NCBI RefSeq assembly: GCF_037975245.1
Contig: NC_092580.1
Location: forward strand, 917,001-981,000
Length of the DNA: 64,000 bases
DNA from: Apostichopus japonicus
Lineage: Eukaryota > Echinodermata > Holothuroidea > Aspidochirotida > Stichopodidae
Reading direction: 5' to 3'
Shown here: one piece after another, positions 9,952 through 17,583 of the stretch
Position numbering within the stretch: the stretch's first letter is position 1
Layout of the letters: every line of letters starts with the position of its first letter
Made by a program: the position numbers and the translations under genes
Notes under the pieces: model-generated
Databases searched by the model: none
Told to the model about the DNA's origin: nothing
The model's input: only the letters and a program-made list of their open reading frames with translations

Positions 9952-10086
9952 TTAGTCTAAACTCTTCGATCTTTTCCGTATCGATCTTTTTACATTTAAT
10001 GTTGAATTTTCAGGGCACAGTCCTGACAAATGATATTTTCCAATGATACTGTACTCTTCATCGGTATCCAGCTCAGGAGAAGTCAT
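9952..10086 (-). pseudogene. Possible N-terminal exon of the integrase pseudogene
   Basis: A minus-strand open frame starts ATG at 10086-10084 and ends TAA at 9954-9952 (44 codons). It contains acidic TDEEYSIIGKYHLSGLCPE followed by NVKRSIRKRSKSLD. GIN1-like proteins characteristically begin with an aromatic/acidic stretch and then a basic R-x-x-RK-x-x-K segment before the zinc-binding domain, so position, order and strand fit. The expected HHCC zinc-binding domain between this piece and 9726 is not visible. The stop may be decay, or the exon may end earlier. No splice donor was chosen. Confidence 0.4.
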
Positions 10087-12448
10087 CTTGTAATATCAGA
10101 TCGGGCTAAGTAAGTTAACGGTCTCAACTCCTAATGCTTAACCGAAGGCCAGAACAGTGCATGCAAATATGCAACTACTAAGAATTTTGTGTGCCTGCGT
10201 GTCACACATTGAAATGTATTGCTTAGTATTAACAAGCATGGCCTGTGTTTAATAAATTTATGTCTTGTTGATCACTTTTCTTTGTTTCGAACTTGGAACC
10301 TATTAAGAGTTTATATATCTTTTTTAGTAAGGTTATCAATTAATAACATGTTTGTTTACTCATTATTATTGCCTTTAAATGAACAATATATGTTTTATTA
10401 CTAAGTATTAGGTTATATTAGGTAAAGCATTGGTGGTGATGTCTGAAACAAGATCTATTTGGATAGGTGATGTTCGGAACAAGAGTCATGACAAAAAAAT
10501 CTGAGAGGACATTACCCAAAACTGTCAGCTTTTGGTTAATATATATATGCTTATGTTGTGGTTTGATTTTATGGTATTTTGTTTCAATTACTTTCAATTT
10601 TGCTCTTTAAAGAGAAAACTGTAATTCAGGAAAAATTGTGATTTTTCTCACGATACTCTAATTTTTCTTTGATAACATCATCAATATCATTGAAAACTTG
10701 TCTGATTATAGTAAATTTTATGTTAATAAAGGAACTAACGACAGAATTCCCAAAATGTAGCAGTAATGGAGTGGCACCACCATTAAGAAAAGAACCACTT
10801 TTGGAAAATTTATAGATTGTCACACTTTTCTACCATCTTGAATATAATTTCCGGAATAGTTTAAGGTCTGGTCAATTCTAATTCATAAATTGCAGATATT
10901 AATTATGTTTTTTTTTATTTAGAATAGAAGTTCTGTACTGTAATTTGAAAATTTGCTACCTTTGGCAACCGTGAAACATGAACAGACCCAATTTCCAAAA
11001 CGCTGATGTCAAACTCAAAGGTATAACAAACTTTTGTAAAATGTTGAAGACTTGCAGTGAGAGTTGTACAGTAAACCGCGAGAGTTGGCAGGCCTGCAAA
11101 ACCCTACAGTAGCAATAGTCATCGACTTTTGTTGTAAACGATTTTGCTGATGTACTGCATGAGCCTAGTCTAAGTCTTAACCCTATTGTTTTAAACTCTA
11201 GCCAGTGGCAGTAGGCCAAATTGTATTGGCCTAATGGAATTTTTGGCTGAAACTGTAACTGTGTAAGGCCTAGCTAATTTAGAACTAGCCGTATGGCTGA
11301 TAAGTCTGTTATCAAATCTTCAATCAAAGCGTTGTTGCATAGCATGCTAGGTGCTTACCCTAGGAGTATCTTAGGCTAAGCCATTACAATCTTCCATATA
11401 CTTATTGCAATACCACCTGACTCCCCTGTCATTGGCCAAAAAAGGGGATATTGAATATCTACCCCATTTGGTAATGCTAGGCATACTTAATGCTCCTCTG
11501 CACAAATTCATGATTAATTAAGCACACAGAGTATTTTTTCATAGGGCAAGCCAAACATGTCTTCATGCACAGGAAAGTAGTGCTGGCCATTAGATTTAGA
11601 GCACTTATGTTTACAACCATACATGTTGACTGGTGAATTAATTAGGTGAGCTCAAGGATGAATCCTAGTGGCAGTATTGGGGGTAGTTTATGCTATCAAG
11701 TAACAAGTTCTTAATGCTCGAGTGAATTTGAGGAGGACTGTTTATCTATAGACAGTCTTGGCCTTCATGCATAGCATTAGACCTAGTATGTATTGCTATG
11801 CCCATAGTAGTAGTAGGCTACTTCTTATGGCCATATTCAACTTCAATTCCTATGATCGAGATACACAGCATATAGGTCCATTAGGCCTAACTCTGTCCAG
11901 CTACAGTCAGGGTTGCACTGGCATAACTAGGTCTAGGCTAGGCTTGTTATAACTCAGTCGTAGGCCTAGACTAAGCAAGGCATAGGCCTAGGGCCTATGC
12001 TTGTTTGCTTTGATCTCAAATAAGTAGTAAGCCAAGCCTAAAATGGAACTCAACAGGAAATCCTGGACTTTATGACCAAAACATGCCGATCTACTCTTAC
12101 TGTCGTAACACTAGTTGTTGAAGCCTAGCCTAGTACCGAGTAGTAGTACTAGTAGTGCCCATGGTCCTATGCCTATCCCCACCTCACACAGCTTGGTAGG
12201 CCTCTAGACAGTCATGCAATTGAAATTTTGTCTCCCAAATCTTTCGTCTTTGTACTTTGGTAGGCAAACCAAAAAAAAACGAACTCTATCTCCATTATGC
12301 TGGCAACATTAGGCCGCACAGCAAGGCAAGATATTTTCTTTAAAACAATACAAAACCATTTTTAGCCTAGCCTACACACGTTTTATACAAAATATGTGTT
12401 TGTATGCCAGTGTCGTCTGCACATTGCAAAAACTTAAAAGTTTTTGAT
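10087..12448. other. No gene recognised; TAGGCCTA-rich sub-region at 11.2-12.4 kb
   Basis: Open frames in this stretch (10219-10404 plus, 10626-10823 minus, 10956-11219 minus, 11758-11952 plus) show no motif or splice support. From about 11,210 to 12,420 the words AGGCCTA, TAGGCCT, CTAGGC and TAGTAG are strikingly frequent, with local inverted arrangements such as CATAGGCCTAGGGCCTATGC at 11,981-12,000. This is compositional texture, not an identified element. Confidence 0.5.
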
Positions 12449-12451
12449 TTA

Positions 12452-12921
12452 GGGTGGCATACTCCTATTAGAGTCTATATCAATCCGCTCGATTGTTCTC
12501 CTATCTCAGGAAAAGTGCCAAAAAGCAGCGGGAGAACATCTTTTGTGACCTGTTATCAATCATAATCTAGATTTTTGTGGCTTGCATGTTGAAGAGCATG
12601 AATGGAAGTACATATGGTGAGAAAATTGGGTCAATTGAGGCAATTTTAGACCTTTAGGCCTCCCGGGAGCAGCGTAGGAAATTTGTTTACCACTGAGTGA
12701 AGAGGTTTGTTTACAAGTGACGAAACCTTCCGGCTCGGATAGCAAAAAATCTACACGGTCATGGTACGGAAAATTGGTGGTGCCATGAAAGGCCAACTTG
12801 TCAGCTATCCGGTGATGGGTAGCGTTTAGCTAGTGAAAACTTCTATCTAGACTTAAGAGACCACATTACTTTTGTGATTTAGTGTGTAAGTCAATGGGGC
12901 TTTTAATAGGCGTATGCTACC
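12452..12921. mobile_element. Inverted-repeat element, PIF/Harbinger-like MITE (~470 bp)
   Basis: The left end is GGGTGGCATACTCCTATTAG at 12452. The right end read on the minus strand from 12921 is GGTAGCATACGCCTATTAA, about 16 matches over 19 after allowing one extra G at the left. TTA precedes the left end (12449-12451) and follows the right end (12922-12924), compatible with the 3-bp TWA target duplication of PIF/Harbinger elements. The extra G leaves the exact left boundary uncertain. There is no transposase; the open frame at 12560-12796 (minus) has no recognisable domain. Confidence 0.55.
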
Positions 12922-12930
12922 TTAGGGTGC

Positions 12931-13129
12931 AGGTGGCATACTCCTATTAGAATCAATATCTATCCGCCCGATTGTTATTCAATCTCAGGAAAAGTTCCAA
13001 AAAGCAGCAGGAGAACATCTCTTTTTGACCCGTTATCAATCATGATCTGGGTTTTTCTGTGGCTTGCATGTTGAAGAGCATAAATGAACATACATATTGA
13101 GCAAAAATTGGGTCAATTTAAAGGCATTG
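12931..13129. repeat. Partial second copy of the inverted-repeat element
   Basis: About 200 bp matching 12453-12650 in the same orientation. Shared blocks include GGTGGCATACTCCTATTAGA, AATCTCAGGAAAAGT-type sequence, CCAAAAAGCAGC, GAGAACATCT, GTTATCAATCAT and TGTGGCTTGCATGTTGAAGA. It begins only 7-10 bp after the first copy's right end. No right terminal repeat is found, so it is truncated. Confidence 0.75.
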
Positions 13130-13500
13130 AAGAGTCGCCCCAAACCGCGTGCGGCCATCTGAAACAGTTAACTTTCCGTGGCTTGCAAGTGACGATTTGT
13201 TCGTGTCGCTACAAAATGCAGACAGTACAGTAATGAAATGTGTTAACGTGTTATATAAGATGTCCAGCGCTGTATTGTCTGTACGCTATGCTGTAGGTAT
13301 TGACCGCAGCTGTATGTACTGACTGTACACTAGTGTCTAATTACCGATGGTAGCAAGCTGTGTGTATTTTCTGGGATCGATGGTGGTGTCTAACACTTTT
13401 GTTACATCTCATTCGAAACTAGGTCATGTTACCGGCATTATACGTTTCTTTTTGCGCGAGTCTTCACACCCTTTAAGTCCCCTCTAGGCCAAGAGAGGAG
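13130..13500. other. No gene recognised
   Basis: Unique-looking sequence between the partial MITE copy and the possible reverse-transcriptase tail. CTGTACT/AGTACAG-type words are frequent at about 13,220-13,330. Confidence 0.4.
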
Positions 13501-13740
13501 ATGCTTATCCAACCAATTTTACATAACTCTCTCTTACGCGAAGAGAACGGTGAAACTGTTTTTAACAGTATTTTTATTGATGAGGATATTATAATGGTTG
13601 GCGACCTTATATATGAGGTCATCCCAACACAAATGCCATCAGAAACCGTTCATGAATGTATAACACTTCCTATTCCCGAAAATCCCATTTCCTTGAATGA
13701 AGTACAGACGATTATTTCTATGGTAATGAATGTATTACCC
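13501..13740 (+). pseudogene. Possible L1/Tx1-like non-LTR RT C-terminal fragment
   Basis: An 80-codon open frame reads LIQPILHNSLLREENGETVF, then DEDIIMVGDLI, and ends VMNVLP at TAG 13741-13743. The pattern 'P-x-x-HNS...hydrophobic...I-x-x-VGDL' resembles the region after the RT domain of L1/Tx1-type elements, where a short motif precedes a 'V-x-DL' segment. Beyond the stop the same frame continues NWLTEIY, also reasonable for that tail, so the stop may be a disabling mutation. The match is weak, and a unique host sequence is a real alternative. Confidence 0.3.
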
Positions 13741-13802
13741 TAGAACTGGTTGACAGAGATCTATTCATCCGACAGAGTGGTATCTAGACAATCCGACTTA
13801 CA

Positions 13803-14110
13803 CAGGCGCGTATCCAGGGGGCGTTGAGGTGCTCGCTCCCCTGGGAGGAAATAGATGAGAGAAATTTAGAAAGAAGGAAAAAGGGAAACAGAGGGGGGAA
13901 GAGGAGGAAGGAGAGGAAGGAAGGGAAAAGAAAAAGAGGAAAGAGAGAAAAAGGAGAAAAGGAGGGAGTACAAGACTTGAAAAACGCCAAGACACCGGGA
14001 AGAGAAAGAGGAACAGTGACATAATTACAGCGCTGATCCCTATAATATACACAAGGTAGCCAGTGACGGATCGAGGATTTCGGAAGGGGCGTGCGTCTCA
14101 CCCTACCCCT
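13803..14110 (+). repeat. hAT-like terminal fragments flanking a polypurine tract
   Basis: ACAGGCGCGTATCCAGGGGG (13,801-13,820) and CAGTGACGGATCGAGG (14,061-14,076) both resemble the 5' ends of hAT-type elements common in invertebrates (CAGTGGCG-x-A-x-CCAGG style). They have the same orientation and no matching right ends were found, so they may be two truncated elements. The open frames on the minus strand of this region (Phe/Ser/Pro-rich) are translations of the purine tract, not genes. Confidence 0.35.
13847..13972 (+). repeat. Polypurine (GA-rich) tract, ~125 nt
   Basis: Nearly uninterrupted A/G on the plus strand, built from GGAAGG, GAGAAA and AAAGAGGAAAG words, with very few pyrimidines. 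Such tracts can form triplex (H-DNA) structures. The complementary strand gives an artefactual Leu/Phe/Ser/Pro reading frame. Confidence 0.8.
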
Positions 14111-14165
14111 TACACCAACAACTCCATTTTTGACGTTTCCATTTTCCCTCTCTCACTAGTGTATA

Positions 14166-14170
<5 letters not shown>

Positions 14171-14203
<33 letters not shown>

Positions 14204-14218
14204 TTCATTCATTCATTT
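14171..14218. repeat. (AT)n followed by (ATTC)n microsatellite
   Basis: (AT)15 at 14,171-14,200 runs into ATTC units to about 14,218. On the minus strand the latter read (TGAA)n and form the 3' tail of the adjacent L2-like element. Confidence 0.9.
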
Positions 14219-14700
14219 ATTTGTTTTTTTTTCACATAAATATTACAATGTGAATGGAAGTCTGACTATGCTGGCAAAACAGAAGACTCCCATGATGAAA
14301 AGATAGAAAATAGTGAAAATGATGTTAATAACAATACGTATACGCTTCAATATGTGAATATGCTGCTTTGCGACTATGCAGCTAAATCATAATTAATAAG
14401 ACATGATAATTTCTTTAGCAAGACATTTACTAAATGTGGAGCTTGTTTCCTTATTTTTTAAAGTTATTGACAGTGAATTCCAAATGTTGGTTGCACGGTT
14501 TCTGAGGCTTAACATACCAGTGCGTGTTTTATATGATTTATAATGTGCGTTGCTAGCCGTTCTGGTATTATGATTATGGAAATCTGTGTTGCTATTTATA
14601 AAATTTCGAAAACTGATTGGTAATGATCCATTCCAAGCCTTGTATGTAAATGTTGCAATATTAACTTTTATAATGTCATCTAATTTCAATAAATTTAGTT
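14201..14700 (-). mobile_element. 5'-truncated L2-like non-LTR retrotransposon (minus)
   Basis: The minus strand from about 14,698 encodes the end of a non-LTR ORF2. LNLLKLDDIIKVNIATFTYK leads into DFHNHNTRTAS, and then LRNRATNIWNSLS, the HN-x-NTR and IWNSL signatures of the RT C-terminal tail. The frame closes at TAA near 14,390. About 170 nt of 3' UTR follows, containing GGGAGTCTTCTG and GACTTCCATTCACATTGTA, and it ends in (TGAA)n at 14,201-14,218. The (TGAA)n tail is typical of L2-clade elements. Only the last ~500 bp survives; the coding part is open, so the insertion need not be ancient. Confidence 0.75.
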
Positions 14701-14715
14701 TTTTTCAAAATTTTC

Positions 14716-14742
14716 AAAAAATATATATATATATATATATAT
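14716..14742. repeat. (AT)n microsatellite between the two L2-like ends
   Basis: ATATAT run between the 5'-truncated sides of the two oppositely oriented non-LTR copies. Further short TA runs lie at about 15,008-15,017, 15,055-15,074 and 15,090-15,101. Confidence 0.85.
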
Positions 14743-14869
14743 TCTATTATTGACATTATTAAAAATAAATTATCGTGTAGGTCATTTAGAAAATGTTATA
14801 TTAAAGAAACAATTGCATCATATTAATTAAAATATCATATAATTGATTTATTGTCGAAACGTTAAATTT

Positions 14870-15006
14870 GATCTTTAATTTTTTCTTCTCTTTTCTTTCT
14901 TCAGGGAGTCTTCTACATTGTTAAGCTATTGTATGATTTATAGAAGACTTCCTTTCACCTTGTATATTTGCACGTGAAAAAACAAAATAAATCAAATCAA
15001 ATCAAA
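14870..15006 (+). mobile_element. Second L2-like 3' end (plus), UTR only
   Basis: The plus strand reads GGGAGTCTTCTACATTG, AGAAGACTTCCTTTCACCTTG, TGCACGTGAAAAAACAAA and then (AAATC)n (14,988-15,006). This aligns motif by motif with the 3' UTR of the minus-strand copy at 14,201-14,390, but in the opposite orientation and with a different tail unit. It is a related subfamily truncated to about 130 bp. Together the two copies form a tail-out inverted pair. Confidence 0.7.
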
Positions 15007-15008
15007 TA

Positions 15009-15522
15009 TATATATTTCATATAATATTTCATTCATATAATATTTCATATAAAATTATATATATATATATATATTTCAAAAATTTCCAAATATATATATA
15101 TGGTCTATCATAACGCGTGTGTGCGTATGGACGCCTTAAACAATTGTACAAGTGTGCTATGAAACCAACTACTATGGACGCACCCATCACTTCTTGAGAT
15201 TGTTCCCATCTGCATGAAAACGCGCGCCCCACAACCCTACGCCCCACCCGGCCTCTAATCGCTACCCGATGAGTTACGAAACTTAATTAGAGACCTCCCC
15301 CCCCCCCAGTACCAAAACCTTGACAAAATCCGAAAACACACAACTTAATCGATAAAAGGTGATCGGGTTGTGTATGAGTCACGTCTAGAGGTCGTCCTCT
15401 GACCTACATGGAGTGTGACCACTCCCGATTTTGCTATTTCCAAGAACAGGGTCCAAAAATTCCCAAGAAATCCCAAGGACACTGTACTTTATGGATATAT
15501 AGCAATATCTAGCGATATCTAG
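15009..15522. other. Spacer between retrotransposon debris and the satellite array
   Basis: Contains AT microsatellites, a C11 run (15,297-15,307) and unique-looking sequence. From about 15,480 short ATATCTAG repeats appear, just before homology to the satellite begins around 15,523. No gene or RNA is recognised. Confidence 0.5.
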
Positions 15523-16610
15523 GTATGGATTTTTGATTCCTGGGATCGAGACCAGGCCGCCGCAGTTTGCTTTTGCCGCGATCTTATACGGTATCGGGAA
15601 CTTTAAGTATTAGAAACGAACTGTCAAAAAATATCAACTGCTGTCGTGGCGCGGTTGGTTGTGCTCTGTACCTCGAGAGCGTGACGTATTTTGGATCGCG
15701 GGCTCGAGACCAGGTGGGGGCAGTTTGCTTTTGCCGCGATCTTATACGGTCTCTGGAACTTTAAGTATTAGAAACGAATATAGATTTATATCAACTGCTG
15801 TCGTGGCGCGGTTGGTTGTGCTCTGTACCACCGAGAGCGTGACGTATTTTGGATCGCGGGCTCGAGACCAGGCCAGCGTAGTTTGCTTTTGCCGCGATCT
15901 AATACGATCTCTGGAACTTTAAGTATTAGAAACGAAAATCTGCTGTCGTGGCGCGGTTGGTTGTGCTCTGTACCTCGAGAGCGTGACGTATTTTGGATCG
16001 CGGGCTCGAGACCAGGCCAGCGCAGTTTGCTTTTGCCGCGATCTTATACGGTCTCTGGACCTTTAAGTATTAGAAACGAACATAGATTTATATCAACTGC
16101 TGTCGTGGCGCGGTTGGTTGTGCTCTGTACCTCGAGAGCGTGACGTATTTTGGATCGCGGGCTCGAGACCAGGTGGGGGCAGTTTGCTTTTGCCGCGATC
16201 TTATACGGTCTCGGGAACTTTAAGTATTAGAAACGAACATAGATTTATATCAACTGCTGTCGTGGCGCGGTTGGTTGCTCTGTACCTCGAGAGCGTGACG
16301 TATTTTGGATTGCGGGCTCGAGACCAGGTGGGGGCAGTTTGCTTTTGCCGCGATCTGGTACGGTCTCTGGGAACTTTAAGTATTAGAAACGAACATAGAT
16401 TTATATCAACTGCTGTCGTGGCGCGGTTGGTTGCTCTGTACCTCGAGAGCGTGACGTATTTTGGATCGCGGGCTCGAGACCAGGTGGGGGCAGTTTGCTT
16501 TTGCCGCGATCTGGTACGGTCTCTGGGAACTTTAAGTATGAGAAACGAACATAGATTTATATCAACTGCTGTCGTGGCGCGGTTGGTTGTGCTCTGTACC
16601 TCGAGAGCGT
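15523..16610. repeat. Divergent proximal edge of the array
   Basis: The first monomers are the most variable. The first begins with CCTGGGATCGAGACCAGG and has CTGTCAAAAAATATCAACTG in place of the usual spacer. The unit at about 15,915-16,058 is only 144 bp, lacking most of CATAGATTTATATCAA. Most units here are the 157-bp GTGCTCTG type, rare elsewhere. The GGCCAGCGCAG variant replaces GGTGGGGGCAG in several. Divergence and loss of homogenisation at an array edge is the expected pattern. Confidence 0.85.
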
Positions 16611-16808
16611 GACGTATTTTGGATCGCGGGCTCGAGACCAGGTGGGGGCAGTTTGCTTTTGCCGCGATCTTATACGGTCTCTGGGAACTTTAAGTATGAG
16701 AAACGAACATAGATTTATATCAACTGCTGTCGTGGCGCGGTTGGTTGCTCTGTACCTCGAGAGCGTGACGTATTTTGGATTGCGGGCTCGAGACCAGGTG
16801 GGGGCAGT

Positions 16809-17583
16809 TTGCTTTTATCGCGATCTCATACGGTCTCGGGAACTTTAAGTATTAGAAACGAACATAGATTTATATCAACTGCTGTCGTGGCGCGGTTGGT
16901 TGCTCTGTACCTCGAGAGCGTGACGTATTTTGGATCGCGGGTTCGAGACCAGGTGGGGGCAGTTTGCTTTTGCCGCGATCTTATACGGTCTCGGGAACTT
17001 TAAGTATTAGAAACGAACATAGATTTATATCAACTGCTGTCGTGGCGCGGTTGGTTGCTCTGTACCTCGAGAGCGTGACGTATTTTGGATTGCGGGCTCG
17101 AGACCAGGTGGGGGCAGTTAGCTTTTTCCGCGATCTCATACGGTCTCTGGAACTTTAAGTATTAGAAACGAACATAGATTTATATCAACTGCTGTCGTGG
17201 CGCGGTTGGTTGCTCTGTACCTCGAGAGCGTGACGTATTTTGGATCGCGGGCTCGAGACCAGGTGGGGGGAGTTTGCTTTTGCCGCGATCTCATACGGTC
17301 TCGGGAACTTTAAGTATTAGAAACGAACATAGATTTATATCAACTGCTGTCGTGGCGCGGTTGGTTGCTCTGTACCTCGAGAGCGTGACGTATTTTGGAT
17401 TGCGGGCTCGAGACCAGGTGGGGGCAGTTAGCTTTTTCCGCGATCTCATACGGTCTCTGGAACTTTAAGTATTAGAAACGAACATAGATTTATATCAACT
17501 GCTGTCGTGGCGCGGTTGGTTGCTCTGTACCTCGAGAGCGTGACGTATTTTGGATCGCGGGCTCGAGACCAGGTGGGGGCAGT
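16809..17583. repeat. 310-bp dimeric higher-order repeat, zone 1
   Basis: Monomers alternate between a GGATTGCGGG...CAGTTAGCTTTTTCC type and a GGATCGCGGG...GAGTTTGCTTTTGCC type, giving a 2-monomer period of 310 bp (for example 16,964 and 17,274). Confidence 0.8.
16881..16961 (+). other. Representative tRNA-like unit of the satellite monomer
   Basis: This copy shows the tRNA-like half of the monomer most clearly. GCTGTCG (16,881-16,887) can pair with TGGGGGC (16,954-16,960) as an acceptor stem, 6 of 7 positions counting G-U. TGGCGCGGTTGG (16,888-16,899) fits box A (TRGCNNRGYNGG) at exactly tRNA positions 8-19. GCTCT/AGAGC (16,902-16,906 and 16,915-16,919) forms a hairpin with an 8-nt loop. 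GGTTCGAGACC (16,940-16,950) is a perfect box B; most copies have GGCTCGAGACC. T4 follows at 16,968-16,971, where a pol III terminator would sit. Against activity: the T-stem is poor (3 of 5 pairs), about 17 nt separate the hairpin from the T arm, and a TTTT at 16,928-16,931 lies between the boxes. Inference: a tRNA-derived (SINE-like) sequence, not a functional tRNA. Confidence 0.55.

Noticed and set aside
12560-12796. 78-codon minus-strand open frame as a host gene
   Set aside because: It lies wholly within the inverted-repeat element, and no domain or splice context is visible.
13784-14101. Leu/Ser/Phe/Pro-rich minus-strand open frames
   Set aside because: They are translations of the polypurine tract complement; composition alone explains the lack of stops.
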